The notes beneath the pieces are model-generated. The model had not been told where the DNA came from and did no database searches. It saw only the letters and a program-made list of their open reading frames with translations. This document shows positions 41,699-50,339 of a stretch of DNA of 64,000 nucleotides, in pieces. The position numbers were made by a program, and so were the translations under genes. How positions within the stretch are numbered: the stretch's first letter is position 1; each line of letters opens with the position of its first letter. The stretch lies in contig CAVWCU010000001.1 in assembly GCA_963753585.1 (NCBI GenBank), positions 806,001 through 870,000 of the forward strand, read 5' to 3'. This stretch comes from VRUE01 sp963753585 (GTDB lineage Bacteria; Actinomycetota; Thermoleophilia; Solirubrobacterales; 70-9).

Positions 41699-42049
41699 CT
41701 AGGGAGCGGGAACTCCACCGCTGCCGGGGTCTTCTTCTTCGGGCGGTGGCGTCGTGGTTGTCGTCGTCGGTTCCGTGGTCGTCGTCGGTGCCGTCGTTTC
41801 GGTGGTGGTGGGCGCAGTCGTCTCCGTGGTGGAGTCGGCGCTCGTCTCGGTCGTCGGCTCGGTGGTTTCCGCCGGCACGGTGGTGACGGGCGAGGTGGTG
41901 CCGCTGTCGCCGTCCTCGCCGGCGATCACGGCGATCGCGATCACCAGGCCGACTATCACCGCGACCAGGCCGGCGACGAGCAGGCGCATGTTGCCGTGGG
42001 GCTTGTGGGGGTCGGGCTGGCTCATCATCCGTGTCGGGTCCTCGTGCAT
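41699..42049 (-). CDS. membrane-anchored Thr/Pro-rich protein
   Basis: The 116-residue protein has a short cytosolic N-terminus, one membrane helix (LLVAGLVAVIVGLVIAIAVI), then a long Thr/Glu/Pro tract (repeats of TTETTAPTT) and PPPEEEDPGSGG. The outer segment looks like an extended wall-spanning stalk. No domain is recognised. It ends 2 bp from the argG start codon on the same strand. Confidence 0.65.
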   Translation of the reverse strand: MHEDPTRMMSQPDPHKPHGNMRLLVAGLVAVIVGLVIAIAVIAGEDGDSGTTSPVTTVPAETTEPTTETSADSTTETTAPTTTETTAPTTTTEPTTTTTTPPPEEEDPGSGGVPAP

Positions 42050-42054
42050 GGGGA

Positions 42055-42492
42055 TTACTCCTCAGGTCCGAGTATCGCGTCGAGTATCTCGCGCGTGTCC
42101 TCGATGTCGAAGCCGCTTCTCAGCCGCTGCTCGATCTCCCCGCGACTGCTGCCCGATACCGCCATCTGGGTGGCGAGCAGGCGCGCTCCCGCCGAACCGG
42201 AGCGGGGGCCGGGCACAGCCTCCAGCTCGGCCGCAGCCTGGACTGGCCTCAGGTGGCTCTCGCGGAGAGGCGCGGACGGGGGGTCGAGCTCGTCGGCGAG
42301 CGCGCGCAGGCGCTCGGCGACAAGCCGGTCGGCGCGGACGCTCGCTTCCTCGAGCTGCCGCTGTGCCTGCTCCTCGGCGTCGTCGATCACCTTCGACGCG
42401 GCCTGCTCGGCAGCCTCGACGATCGCCGCCAGGCGCTCCGCGGTGCTGCTGGTCAGGGCGCGCGGCTCCGAGGGTCGCTTTTCCTTGCTCAT
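42055..42492 (-). CDS. coiled-coil (DivIVA-like) protein
   Basis: The 145-residue protein is mostly helical. Residues about 18-70 (AERLAAIVEAAEQAASKVID, DAEEQAQRQLEEASVRADRL) form a charged coiled coil like those of actinobacterial DivIVA/Wag31-type proteins. The C-terminus (IEQRLRSGFDIEDTREILDA) is acidic. No DivIVA N-terminal membrane-binding motif is seen, so the family is uncertain. It lies 5 bp upstream of the membrane-anchored protein gene. Confidence 0.6.
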   Translation of the reverse strand: MSKEKRPSEPRALTSSTAERLAAIVEAAEQAASKVIDDAEEQAQRQLEEASVRADRLVAERLRALADELDPPSAPLRESHLRPVQAAAELEAVPGPRSGSAGARLLATQMAVSGSSRGEIEQRLRSGFDIEDTREILDAILGPEE

Positions 42493-42561
42493 CTAGCTGC
42501 GTAGCTTAGGCATGCAGGGCCGTGATCTGACTGCTGACCGGCTACTGGGAGCAAGCGGTCA

Positions 42562-43983
42562 TCAGATGCCGGAGCCGATCTCGGCCCTGTGCCGCCGCCG
42601 CGCGACCATGCGGATCCCCCTCCGGGGCCGCAAGGTGAGGGTCGCCTCGGGCTCGACCGGGTGGCCGGGGACGAGGTCGTAGACGAAGCGCTGGCTCATC
42701 ATCGCCGTGATCAGGGTCGACTCCATCAGGGCGAAACTGGTGCCGATGCAGATCCGCCGGCCGCCGCCGAAGGGGAGATAGGCGCTGCGATGGCGGCCGC
42801 GCGCGTTCTCAGGCATGAACCGGCTCGGGTCGTAGACCTCCGGGTCGGGCCAGAGGTGGGGGTCGTGGTGGATCCCGTGGACGGGGATGATCACGGTGGC
42901 GCCCCGCGGGATGCGGTGGCCGTCGATCTCGTCGTCGCGGATCGCAACCCGGGGGATCGCCCAGGCGGGCGAGAAGTAGCGCAGCGACTCCTCGACGCAA
43001 GCGGTGGTCCAGGGCAGCTTCTCGAGGTCCGCGACGGTAGGGCGGCGGCCGGCGAGGACGGTGTCGACCTCCTCGAGCATGCGATCGCGGGCCTCCGGGT
43101 TGAGCGCCAGCAGATACCACATCCAGGAGAGCGCGTTGGCGGTCGTCTCGTGCCCGGCGAGCATGAAGGTGGTGACCTCGTCGCGGACCCGCCGCAGCGG
43201 CAGCTTGCCGTTCTCGTCCTCGACGCTGAGCAGCAGGTTGAGCAGATCGCCGGTCTCACTCGGGTTCTCACGGCGCTCGTCGATCAGGCTCCAGACCGCC
43301 TCGTCGACCGTGCGCATCACCCATTGCACGCGGTCCAGTGGCGGCGGCAGGTAGGGCGCGCGGTGGATCGCGGCGGCGATCGCCCGAGTCAGCCAGACCG
43401 GCGGCGCGGTGACCATCAGCAGGCGCGTGGCGACCTCGGCCGAGCGCAGGCCGCTGGTCACGACCTTCTTCATCTGTCGCGCCACCTCGCCGAACTGGTG
43501 CCCGAAGAGGGCGGCGCCGACGACGTCGAGGGTGAGCACGGTCATCACCCCGGTCATCTCCAGCTCGATCCGCTCGCGACCGTCGTCGAGCCCGGCGAGG
43601 AAGCGCTCGACCGGGTCGATCATCAGGTCGCACATCTCGCGCACATGGCGCTTCGCCATCACCGGATTGAGCAGCATGCGGTGATAGCGCCACGACTCGT
43701 CCTCGTCGGTGAACAGGTTGAGGCCGAGCACGGTGCGCAGCAGCTCGTACTCCATCGACTTGTGGTAGCCGTCGGCGTTCTCGTGCAGCACGTGGTCGAC
43801 GTAATCGGGGTTGCCGAGGGCGAAGACCAACCGACGCCCGGCTCGCCAGCGGACGATGTCGGCGTCGGCGATTCCCTGCACCACTTGGCCGTCGATCGAG
43901 AGCCCCTTGACCAGCATCTCGCGGGCAACCCTGAACCCGTTCAGCGTCGGCGTCTCGCGGGGCTTGGTGGCGGTCGCGCTCAT
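42562..43983 (-). CDS. cytochrome P450
   Basis: The 473-residue protein has all P450 landmarks: the I-helix MLAGHETTANALSWMWYLLA, the ExxR motif in ACVEESLRYFSPAWAIPRVA, the PERF-like region YDPSRFMPENARGRHRSAY and the heme-thiolate loop LPFGGGRRICIGTSFALMES with Cys ligand. WRYHRMLLNPVMAKRHVREM is the C-helix. The length and I-helix fit soluble CYP102/CYP4-like monooxygenases. The substrate is unknown. It follows the UbiB-like kinase gene by 12 bp, and a TetR gene is divergent beyond that. Confidence 0.92.
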   Translation of the reverse strand: MSATATKPRETPTLNGFRVAREMLVKGLSIDGQVVQGIADADIVRWRAGRRLVFALGNPDYVDHVLHENADGYHKSMEYELLRTVLGLNLFTDEDESWRYHRMLLNPVMAKRHVREMCDLMIDPVERFLAGLDDGRERIELEMTGVMTVLTLDVVGAALFGHQFGEVARQMKKVVTSGLRSAEVATRLLMVTAPPVWLTRAIAAAIHRAPYLPPPLDRVQWVMRTVDEAVWSLIDERRENPSETGDLLNLLLSVEDENGKLPLRRVRDEVTTFMLAGHETTANALSWMWYLLALNPEARDRMLEEVDTVLAGRRPTVADLEKLPWTTACVEESLRYFSPAWAIPRVAIRDDEIDGHRIPRGATVIIPVHGIHHDPHLWPDPEVYDPSRFMPENARGRHRSAYLPFGGGRRICIGTSFALMESTLITAMMSQRFVYDLVPGHPVEPEATLTLRPRRGIRMVARRRHRAEIGSGI

Positions 43984-43995
43984 GCCCCCTCCGGC

Positions 43996-45384
43996 TCAGA
44001 CCAGCGCCCCATGCCGGTCCAGGTAGTCGGCCTCGAGCATGCCGAGCTCGGTGACCGGCGGCTCGTCATAAAGCCACTCACGGCCGATCGCCGCCCAGCA
44101 GTTGGTGGCCTCGAGCTGGCCGAGCAGGCCGATCAGCAGCATCACCGACCGCATCATCACCATGTGCTCCGCCGGCAGGGTGAGGGACTCGAAGTCGGCG
44201 TCGCCCTGGAGCTGGTTGTAGCGGCGCATCATCTCGCCGGTGCGGGTGCCGTCGATCTGCAGCGGCTCCTCGGAGAAGAGCCAGGCGAAAATAGCCTCGT
44301 AGGATTCGAGGAAGGGCTGGGCCAGGGCCGGGTCCGGCTCCAACGCCCCGACCTGGACCATCACCTCCATCAGGGCCTCCGCGTCGCGCGCGTCAAGCGC
44401 CCGGTTGGAGGCCATCAGGTGGGCGACTTCCGCGTCGGAGAGCCGCTTGAAGAAGCCGAAGTCGAGAAAGGCGACGCGGCCGTCGGCGAGGAAGATCGCG
44501 TTGCCGGGGTGAGGGTCGCCGTTGAGCAGGCGGTGCCGCATCGGGCCGTTGATGTAGAAGCGGACGAAGATCTCGCCGATCCGGTCGCGTGCCGTCTGGT
44601 CGCGCTGCCTGGCCTCGGCGAAGCGAGCGCCCTCGATGAAGTCGCTGACGATCACCCGCTCGCGGCAGAGGTCGGCGACGACCCCGGGCACGAGGATGAA
44701 TGGATGGTCGCGGTAGGCGCGCGCCATCGCCCGCTGGTTGGTCGCCTCGAGCTCGTAGTCGATCTCCTCGGAGATCCGTTCACGGATCTCGTCGGCGATC
44801 GCGCCGGTGTTGATTCCCGGCGCGACCACGTCGAGCAGCCGCAACACTAGGCGCAAGTTGCGCAGGTCGGCGTGGATGGCCTCGGCAATGCCCGGGTACT
44901 GGACCTTGACGGCGACGTCGCGCCCCTCGCGGGTCCTCGCCCGGTGGACCTGGCCGATCGAGGCGGCGGCGATCGGCTCCTCGGCGAAGTCACTGAAGTG
45001 ATCGGAGAGGCGACCGCCGAGATCGTCGGTGACGACCTTCGAGATCGCCTTGAAGCTGACCGGCTCGGCGTCCTGCTGGAGGCCGGCGAGGATCTCCTGG
45101 AAGCGCGGTCGCACCTCCTCGGGGACCATGCCCAGGTCGACCGTGGAGAGCGTCTGGCCGATCTTCATCGCGGCGCCGCGCATGTTGCCCAGCACCTTGA
45201 CCAGGGCTTCCGCCGACTTCAGCTGCTGGCGGGCCGCGGCGGCCTGGCGGGCCTCGGAACGGCCAGAGACCGCTTTGGCGGTCGCGCTACGGGCCGCGAC
45301 GTTAGCCGCGACGCCGGCGATCGACGCCGCTCGCCTCATTCGTGATCCGCTGATCTGGTCGTCTGCCACGACTCTCGCTTGCAC
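43996..45384 (-). CDS. ABC1/UbiB-family atypical kinase
   Basis: The 462-residue protein has the family-specific motif GAAMKIGQTLSTVD (KxGQ), the ATP-site loop AEEPIAAASIGQVHRARTRE, the Lys motif DVAVKVQYPGIAEAIHADLR, EEIDYELEATNQRAMARA, the catalytic LLNGDPHPGNAIFLADGR and VAFLDFGFFKRLSD. UbiB-family proteins are ATPases or kinases linked to isoprenoid quinone or lipid metabolism. The start is GTG 45384, with ATG 45339 as an alternative. Two palindromic boxes lie between it and the divergent TetR gene. Confidence 0.9.
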   Translation of the reverse strand: MQARVVADDQISGSRMRRAASIAGVAANVAARSATAKAVSGRSEARQAAAARQQLKSAEALVKVLGNMRGAAMKIGQTLSTVDLGMVPEEVRPRFQEILAGLQQDAEPVSFKAISKVVTDDLGGRLSDHFSDFAEEPIAAASIGQVHRARTREGRDVAVKVQYPGIAEAIHADLRNLRLVLRLLDVVAPGINTGAIADEIRERISEEIDYELEATNQRAMARAYRDHPFILVPGVVADLCRERVIVSDFIEGARFAEARQRDQTARDRIGEIFVRFYINGPMRHRLLNGDPHPGNAIFLADGRVAFLDFGFFKRLSDAEVAHLMASNRALDARDAEALMEVMVQVGALEPDPALAQPFLESYEAIFAWLFSEEPLQIDGTRTGEMMRRYNQLQGDADFESLTLPAEHMVMMRSVMLLIGLLGQLEATNCWAAIGREWLYDEPPVTELGMLEADYLDRHGALV

Positions 45385-45398
45385 CTTTTTCGTTACTT

Positions 45399-45456
45399 AT
45401 CGATCGTTTGATCGATGAATTGCCGGGCTACAGTAGCATCGATCAGATGATCGATG
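45399..45456. promoter_or_regulatory. two palindromic operator boxes shared by the UbiB-P450 and TetR genes
   Basis: Box 1 (45399-45416) is ATCGATC-GTTT-GATCGAT. Box 2 (45437-45456) is CATCGATCA-GA-TGATCGATG, which includes the TetR start codon. The centres are 39 bp apart, close to four helical turns, and the box sequences are related. This is the usual form of a TetR autoregulatory operator between divergent genes. Confidence 0.65.
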
Positions 45457-46082
45457 AGCTGGCGGAGAAGCCGAGACGCCAGACCCGCGCCGAGCAGCGC
45501 GAGGCGAGCCGCCACGCGATCCTCGAGGCGACCAATCAGTGTCTGGTCGAGGAGGGCTACGCCAAGCTGACCACGCGCCGGGTCGCCGAACGGGCGGGGG
45601 TCGCGCAGAGCACCCTGATGCACTACTTCCCGACTCGCGAGAGCCTACTGATAGAGGCTGTCACCGAGATCGCCCTGGGCCTTGCCCAAGAGAGCCTCGA
45701 CCAGATCGACCTCTCGGCGTTGCGCGAGCCCGAGCGTCGTGAGGCGGTGCTCGACGCCGCCTGGCAGCAGTTCACCTCCCCCGCCGCGCTGGCCGCCGCC
45801 CAGCTCTGGGTCGCCGCCTGGTCGGAGCCCGAGCTGGCGAAAGCGCTGCGCGACCTCGAGCGCAGGATCGAGGGGATCCTCGCCGCGACCTCGGCGACGC
45901 TCTTCCCCGACCAGTTCGAGAGCACCGAGTACCCGGTGCTGCTCGACGCCTCGATCTCGCTGATCCGCGGGCTGCTGATGGCGATCCCGGTCTCCGGTCG
46001 CGCCGAGGTGGAGCGTCGCTGGCAGGCGATCAAGCCGCTACTGCTCGAGGCCGCGGACCGGTTCTTCGACGAAGACCGCTGA
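45447..46082 (+). CDS. TetR-family transcriptional regulator
   Basis: The N-terminal helix-turn-helix is REASRHAILEATNQCLVEEG, YAKLTTRRVAERAGVAQSTL and MHYFPTRESLLIEAVTEIA. The C-terminal ligand domain is all-helical. ATG 45447 gives 211 residues; an in-frame start 39 bp upstream would add a partial repeat (MIDELPGYSSIDQ) that encodes the first operator box, so it is less likely. It is divergent from the UbiB-like and P450 genes, which it probably represses. Confidence 0.9.
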   Translation: MIDELAEKPRRQTRAEQREASRHAILEATNQCLVEEGYAKLTTRRVAERAGVAQSTLMHYFPTRESLLIEAVTEIALGLAQESLDQIDLSALREPERREAVLDAAWQQFTSPAALAAAQLWVAAWSEPELAKALRDLERRIEGILAATSATLFPDQFESTEYPVLLDASISLIRGLLMAIPVSGRAEVERRWQAIKPLLLEAADRFFDEDR

Positions 46083-46084
46083 CG

Positions 46085-47266
46085 TCAGCGGGCCTCGAGG
46101 CTCTCGCCGATCAGCGTGACGGCCCGCTCGATCTGGTCCGCATCGACCGTCAGCGGCGGCAGCAGCCGCAGCGTCCCCGGCTCGGGGACGTTGACGATCA
46201 GGCCCCGCGCGAGCAGGTCGGCACCGATCGCGGCGGCCTCCAGCCCCTCCTCAAGCCCGACGCCGAGCATCAGGCCCCGGCCGCGTACCTCGCGCACGCC
46301 GTCGAGGGCCGCGAGGCCGTCGCGGAGCTGAGCGCCGAGCTCGCGCACTCGGCGCAGCAGCACCGGGTCGTCGACGATCTCGAGCACGGCGAGGGCGGCG
46401 GCGCAGGCGACTGGGCCGGCGGCGAAGGTGGAGCCGTGGTCGCCGGGCTCCAGCACTTCGCCCGCCTCCGGCGTCGTCACGCAGGCACCGATCGGCATCC
46501 CGCCGCCGAGCGCCTTGGCGCTGGTGAGGACGTCTGGGCGCACCGGGGCCTGCTCGTAGGCCCACAGCGAGCCGGTGCGTCCCATCCCGGTCTGGATCTC
46601 GTCGAGGATCAGCAGGGCACCGGCCTTGTCGCAGACCTCTCGGGCGGCGAGGAGGGCCTCCTCGTTGACCGGGTAAATCCCGGCCTCGCCCTGGATCGGC
46701 TCGATCAGAACCGCGGCGGTGCTCTCCCCCACCGCGGCGCGCAGCGCCCCGGCGTCGTTCAGCGGCACCGAGCGGAAGCCGGGCAGCATCGGGGCCAGGG
46801 CGGGGTTGGTGGCAAGCGCCGGAGTCGCCGAGAGGGCGCCGTAGGTGCGGCCGTGGAAGTCGCGCTCGAAGCTGACGATCTCCGGCGCCTCGACCCCGCG
46901 CCGGTGAGCGTGCTTGCGGGCGATCTTGATCGCGCACTCGTTGGCCTCGGTGCCGGAGTTGGCGAAGAAGACGCGGCCGCCGAGGCTCGACTCGGCCAAG
47001 CGCTCGGCGAGGCGCACCATCGGCTCGGTGTAGAAGAGGTTGGAGGTGTGCATCAGGCGGCCGGCCTGCTCGCGCACCGCCTCGACCACGTCGGGGTTGC
47101 AGTGCCCAACCGTGCAGACGGAGATGCCGGCGAGGAAGTCGAGGTACTCCCGGCCCTCGGCGTCCCAGAGCAGGGCGCCCTCGCCGCGAACGAACTCAAC
47201 CGGCGCACGCCGGTAGGTTCGCATCAGGTAGCGCTCCTCGAGCGCCTGCAGGTCGGTCAGGTTCAC
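46085..47266 (-). CDS. argD: acetylornithine aminotransferase
   Basis: This PLP enzyme converts N-acetylglutamate semialdehyde to N-acetylornithine. The 393-residue protein has LWDAEGREYLDFLAGISVCT, VFFANSGTEANECAIKIARK, LILDEIQTGMGRTGSLWAYE with the PLP Asp, and the Schiff-base Lys in LTSAKALGGGMPIGA, then GDHGSTFAAGPVACAAALAV. Its ATG overlaps the argB stop by 4 nt. Order on the - strand is argC, argJ, argB, argD. Confidence 0.95.
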   Translation of the reverse strand: MNLTDLQALEERYLMRTYRRAPVEFVRGEGALLWDAEGREYLDFLAGISVCTVGHCNPDVVEAVREQAGRLMHTSNLFYTEPMVRLAERLAESSLGGRVFFANSGTEANECAIKIARKHAHRRGVEAPEIVSFERDFHGRTYGALSATPALATNPALAPMLPGFRSVPLNDAGALRAAVGESTAAVLIEPIQGEAGIYPVNEEALLAAREVCDKAGALLILDEIQTGMGRTGSLWAYEQAPVRPDVLTSAKALGGGMPIGACVTTPEAGEVLEPGDHGSTFAAGPVACAAALAVLEIVDDPVLLRRVRELGAQLRDGLAALDGVREVRGRGLMLGVGLEEGLEAAAIGADLLARGLIVNVPEPGTLRLLPPLTVDADQIERAVTLIGESLEAR

Positions 47267-48132
47267 GGGGTCACCATCGTCCCGATCCCGGCGTCGGTGA
47301 AGAGCTCGACCAGCAGCGAGTGCGGCTTGCGGCCGTCGATGATGTGGGCGGACTGGGCGCCGCCACGGATCGCGTCGACGCAGGCGCCGAGCTTGGGGCG
47401 CATGCCCCCTTCAATCTCGCCCAGCCGCTCTTCGACCTCCTCGACCGTGGCGCGCGAGATCAGCGATGACTCCTCGGCGGCGTCGGCGCGCCAGCCCTCG
47501 ACGTCGGTGAGGAAGATCGCCTTGTGGGCGCCGAGTGCCGCGGCGACCTTGCCGGCGGCCTCATCGGCGTTGACGTTGTAGGACTGACCGGCGCGGTCGG
47601 AGGCCGAGGACGCCACGACCGGGATGTAGTCGGCGGCGATGTGGTTGAGCACGTCGACGTCGACCCGCTCGATCGAGCCGACGAAGCCGACCTGCTCGGC
47701 GTTGGGCACCGGCGCGACCTCGAACATCGAGCCGTCGCTGCCGGAGAGGCCGACGGCCGGCTGGCCGTGGCGGTTCAGCCGCTGCACGATGTCGGAGTTG
47801 AGCTTGCCGAGCAGGACCATCTTCGCCACCTCGACCGTCTCCGCGTCGGAGACGCGCAGCCCCTCGTGGAAGCGGACCTCCATCCCGAGGCGGTCCATGT
47901 ACTCGCTGATCTCGGGCCCGCCGCCGTGGACGACGATCGGGTTCATGCCGACGTACTTGAGCAGGACGACGTCGGTGGCGAAGGCCTCGCGCAGCTCCTC
48001 GTCGCGCATCGCCGCGCCGCCGTACTTGATCACGACCGTGCGGCCGTGGAACTCGCGGATGTAGGGCAGGGCCTCCATCAGCGTCTCGACGCTGACTCCG
48101 GCCGCCCGCGACTGCGGTGCCTGCTCGGTCAT
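47263..48132 (-). CDS. argB: acetylglutamate kinase
   Basis: ArgB phosphorylates N-acetylglutamate, the usual control point of arginine synthesis. The 289-residue protein has TVVIKYGGAAM, VVHGGGPEISEYMDRLGMEV, RFHEGLRVSDAETVEVAKMV, LLGKLNSDIVQRLNRHGQPA, GLSGSDGSMFEVAP and NVNADEAAGKVAAALGAHKA. The N-terminal helix region (PQSRAAGVSVETLMEALPYI) is like that of arginine-sensitive forms. It is coupled to argD by a 4-nt overlap. Confidence 0.95.
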   Translation of the reverse strand: MTEQAPQSRAAGVSVETLMEALPYIREFHGRTVVIKYGGAAMRDEELREAFATDVVLLKYVGMNPIVVHGGGPEISEYMDRLGMEVRFHEGLRVSDAETVEVAKMVLLGKLNSDIVQRLNRHGQPAVGLSGSDGSMFEVAPVPNAEQVGFVGSIERVDVDVLNHIAADYIPVVASSASDRAGQSYNVNADEAAGKVAAALGAHKAIFLTDVEGWRADAAEESSLISRATVEEVEERLGEIEGGMRPKLGACVDAIRGGAQSAHIIDGRKPHSLLVELFTDAGIGTMVTP

Positions 48133-48141
48133 CCTGCCCCC

Positions 48142-49301
48142 TCACGTCGTGTACTCCGCGTTGATCCGCACGTACTCGTAGCCGAGGTCTGAGAACCAGA
48201 CGTGGGCGCTGTGCTCGCCGCGGTCGAGCCGCAGGCCGAGCTCGGCCTCGGCGACCTCCTCGCCCAGCTCCGCGGCGTCGATCGAGTCGGCCCCGATCTC
48301 CTCGAGGTCCTCGCCGGCAAGCGCCATCCCGGCCGCCTGGGCGATCCGGCCCCAGTTGGGGTCGCGGCCGAAGAGCGCCGTCTTGACCAGGGGCGAGTTG
48401 GCGATCGCGCGGGCGACCCGCTCCGCCTCCGCCGCGGATGCGGCGCCGTCGACCTGGACCCGGCAGACCCGGTCGGAGCCCTCGCCGTCGGCGACTACCT
48501 CGATCGCGAGCTGGAGCAGGACGGCCTCGAGCAGGCCCGTCGGGCAGCGAGACCCCCGCGGCGCCGGTCGCCTGCAGCAGGACGGTGTCGTTGGTGCTCA
48601 TCTGGCCGTCGACGGTGATCCGCTCGAAGGAGGCGTCGGTGGCGGCGCGCAGCGCCGCGTCGGGGTTCTCGACCACCGCGTCGGTCTGGACGAAGCAGAG
48701 CATCGTCGCCATGTTCGGCTGGATCATGCCTCCACCCTTCGCCTGGGCGGAGACGGTCACGCCGTCGGCTCGCAGCGTGCACCGCTTCGGCCAGCGGTCG
48801 GTGGTGAGGATCGCGTCGGAGAATGCGATGCCGCCGGTCTCCGAGAGGCCGCTTGCGGCCTCGCCGATGCCGGCCAGGACGGCCTCGACCGGCAGCGGCA
48901 CGCCGATCACGCCGGTCTCGGCCACGGCGACCGTCTCTGGCCGCAGATCGAGCCTCGCCGCCGCCTCGTCGCACATCGCGACCGCGTCGGCGTAACCCTG
49001 CTCGCCCGTCTCGGCATTGGCGTTGCCGGCATTGACCACGGCAGCGCGGATGGCACCCTGCTCGCAGCGCGTCCTGCAGACGCGCACCGGGGCCGCCGCC
49101 GAGGCGTTGCGGGTGAGCAGGATCGAGGAAGTAACCTCCGGCGCGTCGCAGACGAGCAGGCCGATGTCGGTCTTGCCACCGCCCTTGAGGCCGCAATGCG
49201 CCCCACCGGCCCGGAAGCCAGGGGCAAGCTGGGCAGGATCGAGCTCCTCGACCCCGACAGGGGGGTCGACCCAGCGCGATTTGAAGAATCCGCTCGCTCA
49301 C
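48142..49301 (-). CDS. argJ: glutamate N-acetyltransferase/ornithine acetyltransferase, two apparent frameshifts
   Basis: ArgJ recycles the acetyl group from acetylornithine to glutamate and is an Ntn-type self-cleaving enzyme. Family sequence is present in pieces: AGGAHCGLKGGGKTDIGLLV, AVVNAGNANAETGEQGYADA, GVIGVPLPVEAVLAGI, the autocleavage region GGGMIQPNMATMLCFVQTDA, ITVDGQMSTNDTVLL, and the end FSDLGYEYVRINAEYTT. GTG 49301 overlaps the argC TGA. The frame changes near 49290 (after the start) and near 48545, so at least two indels separate the raw translation from a functional enzyme. They are probably sequence errors. Confidence 0.85.
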
Positions 49302-50339
49302 AGCAGACCCATCGTCTCGTCGAGGCCGAGCATCAGGTTGAGGTTCTGCACGCCCTGGCCCGAAGCGCCCTTCCAGAGGTTGTCGATCGCCGAGAAGGCG
49401 AGCACACGACCACGCTTCCGTAACAGAGACGTATATATGGCACTCATTTGTGTCGCGCACGTCACGCAGCCCGGGTGGGCCGTCGACGACGTGTACGAAC
49501 GGCTCGCCGGCGTAGCGCTCGCGGTAGAGCGCCTGCACCTCCTCCTTGGAGACCGGCTCGCTGGTCTGCACGTAGCAGCTGGTCAGCTCGCCCTGGTCGA
49601 GCGGCAGCAGGTGCGGGACGAAGGTGACCGGCGCCGGGCTGCCCAGCGCCGCCAGCTCCTGTTCGATCTCGGGCCGGTGGCGGTGTCCCTCGGTCTTGTA
49701 GGGGAAGGCGTTCTCGTCCATCGAGACGTAGTGCATCGCGTCTCCGCCGCCGCGGCCGGCGCCGGAGACGCCCTGCTTGGCGTCGATGACGACGTCTGCA
49801 AGCAGGCCCTTCTCGGCCAGCGGCGCCAGCGCGAGGACGCTCGCGGTCGGATAGCAGCCGGGTGTGGCGACCAGCTCGGCCTTGCGCAACTCATCGCGGT
49901 AGAGCTCGGTAAGCCCGTAGACGGCGCCCTCGAGCAGCTCCGGCGCACCGTGCTCGCCGTACCAGCGCTCGTAAGTGGGTAGGTCGCGCAGGCGGAAGTC
50001 GGCCGAGAGGTCGACGACGAGCGCGCCGAGGCCGCGCAGGGCGGCGACCGCCGGGGCCGAGGCGCCGTGCGGGTAGGCGACGATCGCCGCGTCGACCCCC
50101 TCGATCCGGTCGAGGTCGAGCTCGGTCAGCTCCAGCGGCACCCGGTAGCGCGGGTAGAGCCGGTCGAGCCGGGTGCCGGCGTCGCTGCGCGAGGTGACCG
50201 CGACCAGCTCCAGCTTCGGGTGGCGCCAGACGATCTGCGCCGCCAGGGCGCCGGTGAAGCCGGAGGCGCCGGCAACCAGAACCCGGGCGGCCGGCTCACC
50301 GGCAAGCGGCTGCTTGGCGGTGTCAGCCACGCAGCTCAC
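49298..50339 (-). CDS. argC: N-acetyl-gamma-glutamyl-phosphate reductase, apparent frameshift
   Basis: ArgC reduces N-acetylglutamyl phosphate to the semialdehyde with NADPH. The protein has ARVLVAGASGFTGALAAQIV, VVDLSADFRLRDLPTYERWY and the catalytic Cys in VATPGCYPTASVLALAPLAE, then KQGVSGAGRGGGDAMHYVSM and VTFVPHLLPLDQGELTSCYV. The C-terminus (SAIDNLWKGASGQGVQNLNL, ending ETMGLL) is in another frame; the change is near 49425. Start is GTG 50339 or GTG 50330, both overlapping the pheT stop. It is the first gene of argCJBD. Confidence 0.88.
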
